64,000 nucleotides of DNA from Pseudorhodobacter antarcticus (GTDB taxonomy: Bacteria > Pseudomonadota > Alphaproteobacteria > Rhodobacterales > Rhodobacteraceae): the NCBI RefSeq assembly GCF_900110135.1, contig NZ_FOCO01000010.1:42370-106369 (forward strand). The letters are read 5' to 3'. The position numbers and the translations under genes were made by a program. The notes under the pieces were generated by a model, which worked only from the letters and a program-made list of their open reading frames with translations, did no database searches and had not been told where the DNA came from. This document shows positions 54,764 to 64,000 of the stretch, one piece after another. How positions within the stretch are numbered: position 1 is the first letter of the stretch; each line of letters starts with the position of its first letter.

Positions 54764-55399
54764 ATGACCGCGCAACTTTATTGCTTTGGCGAAAGTGGCA
54801 ATGCCTACAAGGCCGCTTTGGCGCTGACTTTGGCCGATATGGACTGGCAGCCTGTTTACGTGGACTTTTTCAACGGCGGTGCGCGCACCCCCGAATTTCG
54901 GGCGCTCAATGAGATGGGCGAGGTGCCTGTGTTGATTGATGGCGACACCACGTTGACGCAATCTGGGGTTATCTTGGATTACATCAGTTCAAAAACCGGC
55001 AAGATGGGCGGGCGGTCAGCTGCGGAACGGCGCGAGGTGTTGCGCTGGTTGTTTTGGGACAATCACAAGCTGTCGACATTGGTCGGGCAGACTCGGTTTT
55101 TGATGAATTTCCTGCCTGCGGACAAGCGGCCTGAAGCGGTGATTGCGTTCAATCTTGCGCGATTGAAGGGGTCTTATACCACGCTGAACGATCATCTTGC
55201 GGGGGCCAATTGGATGGTTGGGGACCAAGTGACCATCGCGGATTTGTCCTGTGCGGGCTACCTTTATTACCCCGAACCGTTTGGGTTTGATCGCAAGGAT
55301 TGGCCCCATATCGACCGCTGGCTAGACCAGATCGCCACCCTGCCCGGCTGGCAAGCGCCCTATGACATGATGCCCGGCAATCCATCCGACCGCGCCTGA
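54764..55399 (+). CDS. Glutathione S-transferase family protein
   Basis: 211 residues. The N-terminal thioredoxin-like domain has LYCFGESGNAYKAALAL (candidate Ser for glutathione) and NEMGEVPVLIDGDTTLTQSGVIL, with the cis-Pro and the Gln-Ser pair. The C-terminal helical domain includes MVGDQVTIADLSCAGYLYY. It conjugates or reduces via glutathione; the substrate is unknown. ATG 54764 has GGAGA upstream. It sits inside the beta-oxidation cluster. Confidence 0.9.
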   Translation: MTAQLYCFGESGNAYKAALALTLADMDWQPVYVDFFNGGARTPEFRALNEMGEVPVLIDGDTTLTQSGVILDYISSKTGKMGGRSAAERREVLRWLFWDNHKLSTLVGQTRFLMNFLPADKRPEAVIAFNLARLKGSYTTLNDHLAGANWMVGDQVTIADLSCAGYLYYPEPFGFDRKDWPHIDRWLDQIATLPGWQAPYDMMPGNPSDRA

Positions 55400-55410
55400 A
55401 GGAGATCACG

Positions 55411-56622
55411 ATGACCGACGCCTATATCTATGACGCCATTCGTTCGCCGCGTGGCAAGGGCCGCGCGGATGGCGCGTTGCACGAGCTGACATCGGTCGCG
55501 CTGTCGGCCAAGATGCTGAATGCGGTCGCTGTGCGCAACGGGTTGCAAGGTCACGCGGTGGAGGATGTTATTTGGGGCAATGTGACCCAAGTGGGCGAGC
55601 AGGGCGGCTGTTTGGCGCGGTCTGCCGTTTTGGCGTCGAATCTTGACCAATCCATCCCCGGTTTGGCCATCAACCGCTTTTGTGCGTCAGGGATGGAGGC
55701 GGTGAATTTGGCCGCCAACCAAGTGCGCGGCGGGGCGGGCATGGCCTATATCGCGGGCGGGGTGGAAATGATGGGCCGTGTGGCGATGGGCAGTGACGGC
55801 GCCGCGATTGCCGTGGACCCGACCCTGACCATGAAAACCTATTTCGTGCCGCAGGGGATTTCGGCCGATATTATCGCCACGGAATACGGGTTTACCCGCG
55901 ACATGGCCGATGCGTTGGCGGTGGAAAGCCAGCGGCGCGCGGCGCAGGCCTGGGCAGAAGGGCGGTTTGACGGGTCCATCGTTGCTGTCACCGACCAAAA
56001 CGGGCTGACCATTTTGGACCGCGATGAATACATGCGCCCCGGCACAAATATGCAGACCCTTGGCGGGTTAAAACCCGCGTTCAAGGATATGGGCGAGGTG
56101 ATGCCCGGTTTTGATAAAATCGCCATGATGAAATACCCGCATTTGGCGCAGATTGACCATATTCACCATGCGGGCAATTCATCGGGCATCGTCGATGGGG
56201 CCGCCGCCGTGTTGATTGGTAACAAGGAATTCGGCATCAAGCATGGGTTGAGGCCCCGCGCCCGTATTCGGGCCACGGCCAAAATTGGCACCGACCCCAC
56301 GATCATGCTGACAGGCCCGGTGCCTGTGACGCATAAAATTTTGGCCGATCACGGCCTGACGATTGGCGATATTGATCTGTTTGAGGTGAATGAGGCGTTT
56401 GCATCGGTCGTGTTGCGGTTTCAACAAGCGTTCAACGTTGACCCAGCGCGCGTGAACGTCAATGGCGGATCGATTGCGATGGGGCATCCGCTGGGGGCCA
56501 CGGGCGCGATCATTATCGGCACGCTGTTGGATGAATTGGAACGCCAAGACAAACAGATGGGCCTTGCAACCTTGTGCATCGCATCCGGTATGGGGGCCGC
56601 CACGATTATTGAGCGGGTGTAG
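55411..56622 (+). CDS. fadA: Acetyl-CoA C-acyltransferase (3-ketoacyl-CoA thiolase)
   Basis: 403 residues, full length. The acylated Cys is in [13 protein letters not shown], near residue 90. The catalytic His is in [11 protein letters not shown], and the second Cys is in [11 protein letters not shown] near the C-terminus. It performs the thiolytic step of beta-oxidation with FadB. AAGGAGA precedes ATG 55411. It is in the same orientation as the acyl-CoA dehydrogenase and fadB. Confidence 0.95.
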   Translation: MTDAYIYDAIRSPRGKGRADGALHELTSVALSAKMLNAVAVRNGLQGHAVEDVIWGNVTQVGEQGGCLARSAVLASNLDQSIPGLAINRFCASGMEAVNLAANQVRGGAGMAYIAGGVEMMGRVAMGSDGAAIAVDPTLTMKTYFVPQGISADIIATEYGFTRDMADALAVESQRRAAQAWAEGRFDGSIVAVTDQNGLTILDRDEYMRPGTNMQTLGGLKPAFKDMGEVMPGFDKIAMMKYPHLAQIDHIHHAGNSSGIVDGAAAVLIGNKEFGIKHGLRPRARIRATAKIGTDPTIMLTGPVPVTHKILADHGLTIGDIDLFEVNEAFASVVLRFQQAFNVDPARVNVNGGSIAMGHPLGATGAIIIGTLLDELERQDKQMGLATLCIASGMGAATIIERV

Positions 56623-56658
56623 CCATGCCACAGCACCCGAAACCGGAGGGAGCCGCCG

Positions 56659-57105
56659 ATGCAAGCCGCTGAAGCCATCTTACAAGCCTATCTGGATAAG
56701 GTGGCAGATGCGGTTATGCACGATGATTGGCCGCGCTACCTTGCGGCCATGACGCTGCCGTTTCATCTGGTCACCCACAACGGCAACATCGCCTTGACCA
56801 CTGAGGCGGATTTGCGCGCGACCTATGATGGGTTTCGCCAAACGTTGCAGGTGCAACGCGTCACCGATTACATCCGGCTGGTTCAAACCGCCAAGCAGAT
56901 CGACGATGATTTGATCACCGGCAGTTATATCACGCATTTGCTGTCGGGCGGGCAGCGGTTGCTGGACCCGTTCACATCCCAAATCACGTTGCGGCGCAGC
57001 GAAAGCGTTTGGTGCGCTGTGTCGATCACCAATGCGCTGGTCAGTTCTCGCTGGCCGCTTTTGCTGCACCCCAGCCCTTCACAGATCAAAGGACCTGACC
57101 AATGA
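56659..57105 (+). CDS. Hypothetical protein, NTF2-like
   Basis: 148 residues. The segment [30 protein letters not shown] followed by beta strands ([27 protein letters not shown]) suggests an NTF2/SnoaL-like cone fold. There are no catalytic residues I can name. It is coupled to fadB by an ATGA overlap, so it is probably expressed with beta-oxidation. A GGAGG site precedes ATG 56659. Confidence 0.65.
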   Translation: MQAAEAILQAYLDKVADAVMHDDWPRYLAAMTLPFHLVTHNGNIALTTEADLRATYDGFRQTLQVQRVTDYIRLVQTAKQIDDDLITGSYITHLLSGGQRLLDPFTSQITLRRSESVWCAVSITNALVSSRWPLLLHPSPSQIKGPDQ

Positions 57106-59294
57106 CCGATTTTAAGTATGCTGTTGATGCGGATGGTGTGGCGACCCTGACATGGGACACCGCCGGAAAATCCATGAACGTCATGTCGCAAGAGGCGTTT
57201 TTGACGCTGGAGGGGATGGTGGACCGCGCGCTGGCCGATGCGGGGGTGAAGGGGATCATCATTACATCCGCGAAAAAGGATTTTGCCGGCGGGATGGATT
57301 TGAACGTGATCGCCGCGATGCGGGACGCGGGCGGCGCGCAGGGGATTTTTGACGGCGTGATGGGGATGCATGCCATTTTGCGCAAGATTGAGCGCGCAGG
57401 CATGGACCCCAAAACCCTGAAAGGCGGCAAGCCGATTGTGGCAGCATTGCCCGGCACCGCGCTGGGGATTGGGTTGGAAATTCCGCTGGCCTGTCACCGC
57501 ATCATTGCGGCGGACAATCCGCGCGCCAAAATCGGTTTGCCCGAGATTATGGTCGGTATTTTTCCGGGTGCGGGTGGGACCACGCGACTGGTGCGCAAGA
57601 TGGGCGCGATGATGGCCGCCCCATTTTTGCTGGAAGGGAAATTGAGCGACCCCAAAGCGGCAAAAGCAGCCGGGTTGATTGATGAGGTGGTGGCCCCTGA
57701 GGATTTGTTGGCCCGCGCCAAGGAGTGGGTTTTGGCGGCAGCATCTGCCGATTTGGTGAAACCCTGGGATGCAAAAGGCTATAAAATGCCCGGTGGCGCG
57801 CCCTATCACCCCGCTGGGTTTCTGACCTTTGTCGGCGCATCTGCGATGGTGCATGGCAAAACGATGGGGGTCTATCCGGCCGCCAAGGCGTTGCTTTCTG
57901 CCGTGTATGAAGGGGCGTTGGTGCCGTTTGATGTGGCGTTAAAGATTGAGGCGCGGTGGTTTACCTCCGTTTTGATGAACCCATCATCATCCGCGATGAT
58001 CCGCAGCCTGTTCATTAACAAAGAGGCGTTGGAAAAAGGCGCTGTGCGGCCTGCAGTGCCGGACCAATCGGTGCAAAAGCTGGGCGTGATTGGTGCGGGC
58101 ATGATGGGGGCTGGCATCGCCTATGTCGCCGCAAATGCGGGGATTGAGGTGGTGCTGATCGACGCGCAGCAGGACGCTGCTGACCGTGGAAAATCCTATT
58201 CCGCAGGGATTTTGGACAAGGGCATTTCGCGCCGCAAAGTGACCGAGGATCAGAAGGCCGAAGTGTTGGCCCGCATCACCGCCACGACCGATTATGCCGC
58301 GTTGGCAGGCTGTGATTTGGTGGTGGAGGCGGTGTTTGAGGATATGAAGGTGAAGGCCGATGTGACCGCCAAGGTGGAAGCGGTGGTGGGCCCCGATTGC
58401 ATTTTTGCGACCAACACATCGACACTGCCGATCAGCGATTTGGCCAAAGCCTCCCAGCGGGCCGCGCAGTTTATCGGTATTCATTTCTTTTCCCCCGTTG
58501 ATAAAATGCTGTTGGTGGAAATTATTCGTGGTCGCGAAACGGGCGACCGTGCGGTGGCCAAAGCGCTTGATTTCGTGCGCCAAATTCGCAAAACGCCGAT
58601 TGTGGTGAATGATGCCCGCTTCTTTTACGCCAACCGCTGCATCATTCCCTATATCAACGAAGGGATCCGCATGGTTGCCGAAGGGGTGGAACCGGTGCTG
58701 GTGGAAAACGCCGCAAAACTGGTCGGGATGCCGTTGGGGCCGCTGCAATTGGTCGATGAAACCTCCATTGATTTGGGCGTGAAAATTGCCAAGGCAACGC
58801 GGTTGGCGATGGGGGATGCGTACCCGGATGGCGCCGTGGATGTGGTGCTGTTTGCGATGTCCGATCAAGGGCGGCTGGGCAAAAAAGCCAATGCTGGCTT
58901 TTATGCCTATGACGAAAAGGGCAAGCGGTTGGGCCTGTGGGATGGCTTGGAGGCTGCCTATCCGGTGGCGGATGTGCAGCCGGAATTGGGCGATGTGCAG
59001 CACCGCCTGTTGATGGCGCAAGTGCTGGAGGCGGTGCGCGCGCTGGAAGACGGGGTGTTGATGGACATTCGCGAAGGCGATGTGGGTGCGATTTTGGGCT
59101 GGGGCTTTGCGCCGTGGTCGGGCGGGCCCTTGTCATGGCTGGATATGATCGGGGCGGCGCGGGCCGTGGCGATTTGCGATGATCTGACCGCGCGGTTTGG
59201 TGAGCGGTTCAAAACCCCTGCCTTGCTGCGCGATATGGCGGCCAAGGGCGATGGGTTTTACACCCGCTTTGCGCCGCACCGAAAAGCGGCGTGA
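57102..59294 (+). CDS. fadB: Trifunctional fatty-acid oxidation alpha subunit (enoyl-CoA hydratase / 3-hydroxyacyl-CoA dehydrogenase)
   Basis: 730 residues. Residues 1 to about 300 are a crotonase domain (ALGIGLEIPLACH and GIFPGAGGTTRL hold the oxyanion and Glu sites). From about 325 a Rossmann NAD domain begins at GVIGAGMMGAGIAY, with the catalytic His in GIHFFSPVDKMLLVEI. The C-terminal dimer domain follows. It hydrates enoyl-CoA and oxidises the 3-hydroxyacyl-CoA, passing it to FadA. FadJ-type annotation is also possible. Confidence 0.95.
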   Translation: MTDFKYAVDADGVATLTWDTAGKSMNVMSQEAFLTLEGMVDRALADAGVKGIIITSAKKDFAGGMDLNVIAAMRDAGGAQGIFDGVMGMHAILRKIERAGMDPKTLKGGKPIVAALPGTALGIGLEIPLACHRIIAADNPRAKIGLPEIMVGIFPGAGGTTRLVRKMGAMMAAPFLLEGKLSDPKAAKAAGLIDEVVAPEDLLARAKEWVLAAASADLVKPWDAKGYKMPGGAPYHPAGFLTFVGASAMVHGKTMGVYPAAKALLSAVYEGALVPFDVALKIEARWFTSVLMNPSSSAMIRSLFINKEALEKGAVRPAVPDQSVQKLGVIGAGMMGAGIAYVAANAGIEVVLIDAQQDAADRGKSYSAGILDKGISRRKVTEDQKAEVLARITATTDYAALAGCDLVVEAVFEDMKVKADVTAKVEAVVGPDCIFATNTSTLPISDLAKASQRAAQFIGIHFFSPVDKMLLVEIIRGRETGDRAVAKALDFVRQIRKTPIVVNDARFFYANRCIIPYINEGIRMVAEGVEPVLVENAAKLVGMPLGPLQLVDETSIDLGVKIAKATRLAMGDAYPDGAVDVVLFAMSDQGRLGKKANAGFYAYDEKGKRLGLWDGLEAAYPVADVQPELGDVQHRLLMAQVLEAVRALEDGVLMDIREGDVGAILGWGFAPWSGGPLSWLDMIGAARAVAICDDLTARFGERFKTPALLRDMAAKGDGFYTRFAPHRKAA

Positions 59295-59295
59295 T

Positions 59296-59979
59296 TTACG
59301 GCGGCGCGTGGGTTTCCCCGTGCGCCGCATCATCGAACCCATAGCCGAATTGTGCGATATCGGGGCCGCAGCAATCGGCGATTATGGCGGCATCAGCATC
59401 GGTGTAATACCCCCGCCAGTCGCGCGCGCGGTTCGATGCGTTGGCCCGAGCAAGGGGGGTTAAGGCAAAGCCCAGATGCGCTGCAAACGGGGCGATATCG
59501 GCGTCCAGATGTTCCAAGCGCAGGTACAGGTTGCAGCGTTCCACACCACCCGCATCGCGCATATAGGCGCGGGCGGGCCAGTTGCGGTACGCCATTTGGG
59601 TTTGGGGATGGTGCAAAAACGCGCTGAAATCCAGCGTTTGCGCCAAAGCAACCGCCGGATGGTCGAACCGTTGTGCCCGCAGCCAGTGGTAATAGCTGAC
59701 AGCACGGTCCCACGGGTTGCGGACCAGCGTGACGGTAAACATCTGCGCAAGGTCTGCGCCGCTGATCACCCCGTCAATATCGGCCAAGGTGGAGTGTTTC
59801 CACAGCCGCCCTTTGGCCCCTAACCCTGCCAGCCGCCCTTTGCGCGCCCGCGCTTTGGGGGTGTCACCGATCAAAATATCATCCTTCATCGCGCGGAATT
59901 CCAGCGCCTGCGTCAATGCTGTGCCCCCGGTTTTGGGGATATGCACAAAGATATACCCCCGCCCGCGCGAGATAATCAT
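59296..59979 (-). CDS. Sulfotransferase family 2 protein
   Basis: 227 residues. The PAPS 5'-phosphosulfate loop HIPKTGGTALTQAL is near the N-terminus, and the 3'-phosphate motif is LVRNPWDRAVSYYHWL near residue 90. Such bacterial proteins sulfate glycans or lipids, and some are only annotated by fold. It is convergent with fadB (1-bp gap). The acceptor is unknown. Confidence 0.85.
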   Translation of the reverse strand: MIISRGRGYIFVHIPKTGGTALTQALEFRAMKDDILIGDTPKARARKGRLAGLGAKGRLWKHSTLADIDGVISGADLAQMFTVTLVRNPWDRAVSYYHWLRAQRFDHPAVALAQTLDFSAFLHHPQTQMAYRNWPARAYMRDAGGVERCNLYLRLEHLDADIAPFAAHLGFALTPLARANASNRARDWRGYYTDADAAIIADCCGPDIAQFGYGFDDAAHGETHAPP

Positions 59980-59982
59980 AGG

Positions 59983-60936
59983 TCAGACCTGATTGGGCAA
60001 AGGTTTGCCGTCAAAAAATGCCCGCAGATTATCGACGGCCATCAGGCCCATCGCCTCGCGCACCTCCAGCGCGGCGGTGCCCAGATGGGGCAGCAAGGTG
60101 ACGTTTTCCATTGTCAGCAAAGCCGGGGCGACCTTGGGTTCATGTTCATACACGTCCAAGCCCGCGCCTGCGATGGTGCCCCTGTTCAAGGCGTCGATCA
60201 ACGCGGATTCGCGCACAATATCGCCGCGTGCGATGTTGATCAGGAACGCCGATGGCTGCATATGGGCAAGCGCATCTGCATCAATCAAGTGGCGTGTGGC
60301 GGGGCCGCCGGGCACGGCAATGACCACGAAATCAGCACCCAGTGCTGCGTGCAAATCCACCTGCGCGGCGGGAACACCGGGGGCGGCGACGGGCGATCGG
60401 TTGTAAAACCGCACATCCATGCCAAAGCCATGATGGCAGCGTTTGGCAATCGCTTTGCCGATGCGCCCCATCCCGATGATGCCAAGGGTTTTGCCCGACA
60501 TATGCGTGCCCAACAGCTGCGTTGGGTGCCAACCCCGCCACGCACCCGCGCGCACCATCCGTTCGCCTTCGCCTGCGCGGCGCGCGATCATCAACATCAG
60601 GGTCAATGCGATATCGGCGGTGGCATCGGTCACAGCGCCGGGGGTGTTGGTGACGATAACACCTGCCGTTTTGGCCGCGGCCACGTCAATATGGTTGTAG
60701 CCGACGCCGAAATTTGCCAGCAAGCGGCAGCGCTGAGCTGGGTTTTTTTCAAATATATCCGCGGTATAAAAGTCGCCCAAGGTGGGCAGCACGGCATCAT
60801 AGCGGTGCAGGCTGTCTGCGCAGTCTTGCGGCGTCATTGGTGTGGTATCTTCGCGGATGGTCAGCGAAAAATGCGCAATCGCTTCGGCAATAACTTTGCC
60901 GGGCAGCGGGCGGGTTATCAGGATTTCGGGTTTCAA
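59983..60936 (-). CDS. D-2-hydroxyacid dehydrogenase (glyoxylate/hydroxypyruvate reductase type)
   Basis: 317 residues. The NAD domain is GIIGMGRIGKAIAKR. The catalytic triad is Arg in INIARGDIV, Glu in YEHEPKV and His in LLPHLGTA. It reduces glyoxylate, hydroxypyruvate or a related 2-oxoacid. The start is TTG 60936, overlapping the csaA stop as TTGA, with GGAGGAAAA 9 nt upstream; no better ATG lies near. It is the third gene of the proC-csaA-dehydrogenase operon. Confidence 0.88.
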   Translation of the reverse strand: MKPEILITRPLPGKVIAEAIAHFSLTIREDTTPMTPQDCADSLHRYDAVLPTLGDFYTADIFEKNPAQRCRLLANFGVGYNHIDVAAAKTAGVIVTNTPGAVTDATADIALTLMLMIARRAGEGERMVRAGAWRGWHPTQLLGTHMSGKTLGIIGMGRIGKAIAKRCHHGFGMDVRFYNRSPVAAPGVPAAQVDLHAALGADFVVIAVPGGPATRHLIDADALAHMQPSAFLINIARGDIVRESALIDALNRGTIAGAGLDVYEHEPKVAPALLTMENVTLLPHLGTAALEVREAMGLMAVDNLRAFFDGKPLPNQV

Positions 60937-61265
60937 AACAATTTTCCTCCGTTGGGGACTGCATGGCCGGGGCCGATCAACACCACTTCGCCTGCGGCAT
61001 CGGGCATGCCCAAAACCAGCACCTCGGACATGACTTTGCCAATTTGGCGCGGCGGGAAATTGACTACAGCCAGCACTTGGCGGCCCACCAACCCTTCGGG
61101 GGTGTAATGCGCGGTCAGTTGCGCGGAGGACCTTTTTTCGCCAATATCGCCGCCGAAATCGACCCAAAGTTTAATCGCGGGTTTGCGCGCCTCGGGGAAA
61201 GGTTCGGCGCGGGTGATGGTGCCCACGCGAATATCAACGCGTTCAAAATCATCATAGGTGATCAT
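60933..61265 (-). CDS. csaA: CsaA-like tRNA-binding protein
   Basis: 110 residues, a stand-alone tRNA-binding OB fold: FERVDIRVGTITRAEPFPEARKPA, then LTAHYTPEGLVGRQVLAVVNFPPRQIG and VLVLGMPDA. The family resembles the C-terminal domain of long MetG proteins and has been called a secretion chaperone. The ATG at 61265 overlaps the proC stop. The MetG encoded in this window lacks that domain. Confidence 0.92.
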   Translation of the reverse strand: MITYDDFERVDIRVGTITRAEPFPEARKPAIKLWVDFGGDIGEKRSSAQLTAHYTPEGLVGRQVLAVVNFPPRQIGKVMSEVLVLGMPDAAGEVVLIGPGHAVPNGGKLF

Positions 61266-62065
61266 TTTCCCAGCTCCCGTCCCCGGTCGGTGGCGGCCTG
61301 TACGGTGCGCGCCATAAGGTCGGGCAAGATGGCCATCAGCACGGCCAGCCCCGCCGCCGTTGTGCCATTTGGTGAGGTGACATTGACGCGCAATTGTTCC
61401 GCCGTGTCGGGCGATTGATGCGCCAATTCGCCTGCACCGCAAACGGTTGCGCGGGCCAGTTGCATCGCAAGATCGGGGGCAAGGCCCACGGCGACACCCG
61501 CTGCTGCCATCGCCTCGATCATATGGAACACATAGGCGGGGCCGGAGCCGGAGAGGCCGGTGACCGCGTCGATCTGATGCTCCCCCTCCAGCCGCACGAC
61601 TTGGCCGACTGCCTGCAAAAGCGCCTGCGCCAAATCCAGATGTGCGGGGGTGGCGACCGCGTTGCCACAAATTGCCGTAATACCGCGCGATACGGCGGCG
61701 GGGGTGTTGGGCATGGCGCGGATGATGGGCGTTTGTGCGCCCAAAACCCGTTCATAATGTGCAATTGTGGTGCCTGCGGCGACGGATACAAACAGCGTGG
61801 TGCCATTGCCAAGGGCTGCCAATGTGGGCAGGGCATCGGCCATCATTTGCGGTTTCACCGCGACCAGCACAATCGCGGGATTTGGCGGCAAGGTGGTGTT
61901 CAACTGCACCCCGGTGCCTTGCAGCCACGCGCTGGGATGCGGATCGTTGACCCAGACGGAGGCAGGTGCGACACCTTGCGCCAGCCACCCTTCCAGCATC
62001 GCAGACCCCATTTTGCCGCAGCCCAGCAGCACCAGCCCGCGCGTGTTCACCAATGACAGATCCAT
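61262..62065 (-). CDS. proC: Pyrroline-5-carboxylate reductase
   Basis: 267 residues. The Rossmann start is LLGCGKMGSAMLEGWL, followed by VLVAVKPQMM, IIRAMPNTPAAV, and the substrate-binding end GLSGSGPAYVFHMIEAM plus VTSPNGTTAAGL. It makes proline from pyrroline-5-carboxylate with NAD(P)H. ATG 62065 has AAAGGA 6 nt upstream. It is the first gene of a three-gene operon and divergent from an MDR reductase. Confidence 0.94.
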   Translation of the reverse strand: MDLSLVNTRGLVLLGCGKMGSAMLEGWLAQGVAPASVWVNDPHPSAWLQGTGVQLNTTLPPNPAIVLVAVKPQMMADALPTLAALGNGTTLFVSVAAGTTIAHYERVLGAQTPIIRAMPNTPAAVSRGITAICGNAVATPAHLDLAQALLQAVGQVVRLEGEHQIDAVTGLSGSGPAYVFHMIEAMAAAGVAVGLAPDLAMQLARATVCGAGELAHQSPDTAEQLRVNVTSPNGTTAAGLAVLMAILPDLMARTVQAATDRGRELGK

Positions 62066-62155
62066 CCGCAATCCTTTCCCAATCGTGGCAGGCGCAACCC
62101 TAGCAAAAACAAGCCCGCCCTGTTAGGAACCAACCATAATTGAACGGAGGATACC

Positions 62156-63184
62156 ATGCCCCAAAACACCCAAACCAACCGTCAAATCGTTTTGGCGCAG
62201 CGCCCCAAGGGTGCGCCGGATGCAAACACCTTGCGGATGGACACGACCGCCATTCCCAGCCCCGGCCCCGGCCAAATGCTGCTGCGCACGGTGTTTTTGT
62301 CGCTGGACCCCTATATGCGGGGGCGGATGAATGATGCCAAATCCTATGCCACGCCGGTGGCTATTGGGGGCGTGATGACAGGGCAAGTGGTGGCGGAGGT
62401 GATGGTGTCAAACTTGGATGCTTTTGCGCCGGGCGATCATGTGTTGGCGGGCAGCGGTTGGCAAGATTACGCGCTGTCGGACGGGGTGGAGGTGTTGAAC
62501 CTGGGGCCAGCGCCCGCGCGCGCCTCGTGGTCACTGGGGGTTATGGGGATGCCCGGCTATACCGCCTATGCCGGATTGTTGAAGATCGGCGCGCCGAAAG
62601 TGGGGGAAACGGTCGTGGTTGCCGCCGCATCCGGCCCTGTGGGGGCGACGGTGGGGCAGATTGCCAAGCTGAAAGGCGCGCGCGCGGTAGGCATCGCGGG
62701 GGGGGGCGCCAAATGCAAACATGTGGTGGAGGTTTTGGGGTTTGACGCCTGCATCGACCACACTGCGCCCGATTTTGTCGATCAGTTGCGCGCCGCCTGC
62801 CCGGCGGGGATTGATGTTTATTTTGAAAACGTGGGCGGCAAGGTGCTGTATGCCGTGCTGCCCTTGCTGAACGCCTTTGCGCGGATGCCCGTGTGCGGGG
62901 TGGCGTCGTGGTACAACTTGCCCGGCCTGCCGGATGGTCCCGATATGGGCCCTGCGATTATGGGCACCATCTTGCGGATGAAGGTGAAAGTGCAGGGGTT
63001 CATCATTTTCGACAGCTTCGCGCGCAGCCTGTATGCCGAATTTGTGCGCGATATGACCGGGTGGCTGGAGGCGGGCCAGATGCAGTATACCGAAGAGGTG
63101 ATTGACGGGTTGGAAAACGCGCCCGACGGGCTTTACGGCCTGCTGGAGGGGCGGAGTTTTGGGAAACGGGTGGTTAGGGTTTAG
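62156..63184 (+). CDS. NADP-dependent zinc-free MDR oxidoreductase (CurA/LTB4 dehydrogenase-like)
   Basis: 342 residues. MDR family without zinc ligands: DPYMRGRMN near residue 60, GMPGYTAYAGLLKIGAPK, and the nucleotide loop AASGPVGATVGQIAK with the glycine-rich NADP site. It reduces enones such as curcumin or 15-oxo lipids; the natural substrate is unknown. ATG 62156 has GGAGG 6 nt upstream. It is divergent from proC by a 90-bp gap. Confidence 0.9.
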   Translation: MPQNTQTNRQIVLAQRPKGAPDANTLRMDTTAIPSPGPGQMLLRTVFLSLDPYMRGRMNDAKSYATPVAIGGVMTGQVVAEVMVSNLDAFAPGDHVLAGSGWQDYALSDGVEVLNLGPAPARASWSLGVMGMPGYTAYAGLLKIGAPKVGETVVVAAASGPVGATVGQIAKLKGARAVGIAGGGAKCKHVVEVLGFDACIDHTAPDFVDQLRAACPAGIDVYFENVGGKVLYAVLPLLNAFARMPVCGVASWYNLPGLPDGPDMGPAIMGTILRMKVKVQGFIIFDSFARSLYAEFVRDMTGWLEAGQMQYTEEVIDGLENAPDGLYGLLEGRSFGKRVVRV

Positions 63185-63221
63185 GGGCGGGGGGGGCCAG
63201 AAACGGTGGTTTTTGGCAGGG

Positions 63222-63660
63222 TCATGCAGCTCTCTTGATCTCGCGACATGGGTTATGCCACCGCACCAACAGGTTGCATCTTGCCTCAAATGATCGCCCA
63301 AGGTCGGAAACCATGACGATCGAACACCGCGCCTGATTTGATGCGATCAGCTCAATAGAAAAATGAGCATTCAAAACCCAATCGGGTTGCATCTTGTGGC
63401 CCGCCATCAAGTTGTAAAGCATTCTGGCGAAGCGCTCAGACACCTCTGAAAATTGAGGCAAGATCTTCGTATTTTTTCACATATTAGGGGAATATTCAGC
63501 GCATTCCCTCCACTGTCCTCAACCCAGTTTATGAACTGACCAATCGCCCAGTATCCGCAGAGATCATTATTGCGGCTACTAAACGCTGAAAGCATGTCGT
63601 GACAAATGCCGCGAAGTTCGGTTCGTCTGTATCCGTCTGGTGTGACTGGCGTTGACTTAT
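63222..63660 (-). pseudogene. Frameshifted hypothetical gene beside the IS66 element
   Basis: Two overlapping frames join into one protein of about 145 residues if one A is added to an A6 run (minus strand, about 63472-63477). The first part is YRRTELRGICHDMLSAF and YWAIGQFINWVEDSGGN. The joined second part is TKILPQFSEVSERFARM, then LYNLMAGHKMQPDWVL and LLVRWHNPCREIKRAA. GC is lower than in the neighbouring genes. The 5' end abuts the transposase gene, so it may be cut by the insertion. I do not recognise the protein. Confidence 0.45.
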
Positions 63661-64000
63661 TGAGCCGGCCAGTTCCATGGTATGAGGTCATCAAGGCGGT
63701 TCATTTTGTGATCAGCGATGCGGGCCAGAACCCAACGAAGCCACGCTTCAGGATCGACCTTATTCATGCGACAGGTTTCGATAAGCGTATATGCAATGGC
63801 GGCAGCGTCACCACCGCCCTTTGACCCCATGAACAGATAATTCTTGCGCCCGAGGGTCACCGGTCTGATTGAGCGCTCACATATATTGTTGTCCAGCTCC
63901 AGCTTGCCGTCGTCGAGATATGCCCCTGCCTTTGGTATACGGCCAAGCGCATAGCGGATGGCTGCTGCCACGTTCGACTTGCCAGAGATTTTGCGCAATT
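63657..64000 (-). mobile_element. IS66 family transposase, 3' part, cut by the window edge
   Basis: The C-terminal 114 or so codons of a TnpC-type transposase: [32 protein letters not shown] with the catalytic Glu, [31 protein letters not shown] and [21 protein letters not shown]. The frame is open across the right edge, so the 5' part and the accessory genes lie outside. The terminal inverted repeat could not be fixed from one end. Confidence 0.88.

Overview
The window looks like chromosomal DNA of a high-GC alphaproteobacterium of the Rhodobacteraceae (Roseobacter/Rhodobacter group). The case rests on gene content and order: a PleD-type diguanylate cyclase beside DUF3572, divergent hemE/hemC, tesA divergent from ybbA-ybbP, a TauE permease coupled to a TIGR02186 protein, and a MerR-acyl-CoA dehydrogenase-GST-fadA-fadB cluster. 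Coding density is very high, with many ATGA or TTGA stop/start overlaps. A PpsR/CrtJ-like site between hemE and hemC hints at phototrophy, but no photosynthesis gene lies in the window.

Layout. 0-5.8 kb: disulfide oxidoreductase, histidine kinase, tRNA-Arg(ACG), MttB-family methyltransferase, HAD phosphatase, DUF3572. 6-10 kb: PleD-like cyclase and a stress module (EF-hand protein, ECF sigma factor, probable anti-sigma factor, Spy/CpxP-like metal sensor). 9.7-16.3 kb: DUF983, Nudix, DMT exporter, desaturase, lipocalin lipoprotein, aldo/keto reductase, small kinase and GAPDH. 16.4-19.5 kb: a copper locus (copZ, a decayed copA, a CueR-like regulator). 19.6-22.4 kb: hemE/hemC and a small kinase. 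22.4-28.9 kb: FAD oxidase, esterase, ABC exporter, argE. 29-35 kb: mnmH, a frameshifted polysaccharide pyruvyl transferase gene, metG, azlCD, DUF1963. 35.6-40.6 kb: urate/allantoin catabolism (NCS2 permease, allA, allE, a puuE-uraD fusion, uraH). 40.7-47.1 kb: nfuA-like, tsaB, rimI and a BMP-type nucleoside ABC transporter that probably feeds the purine pathway. 47.3-51.4 kb: TauE, TIGR02186, MATE, two thioesterases. 51.5-59.3 kb: two MerR paralogues and a fatty-acid beta-oxidation cluster. 59.3-63.2 kb: sulfotransferase, 2-hydroxyacid dehydrogenase, csaA, proC and an MDR reductase. The right edge has a frameshifted hypothetical gene next to the 3' end of an IS66-type transposase.

The most notable feature is how many genes are interrupted, each in a different way. 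The EF-hand gene has a TAA exactly at the last calcium-ligand Glu. copA has an in-frame TAG plus altered TGE and CPC catalytic motifs. The pyruvyl transferase is shifted at a run of nine G. The gene beside IS66 is shifted at a run of six A. Also notable are a 33-bp tandem repeat that carries the stop codons of two convergent genes, and a dispersed repeat with core AGGTATTT...CCAAGACGAA in several intergenic gaps. I found no CRISPR array, prophage, integrase or recognisable new defence system.
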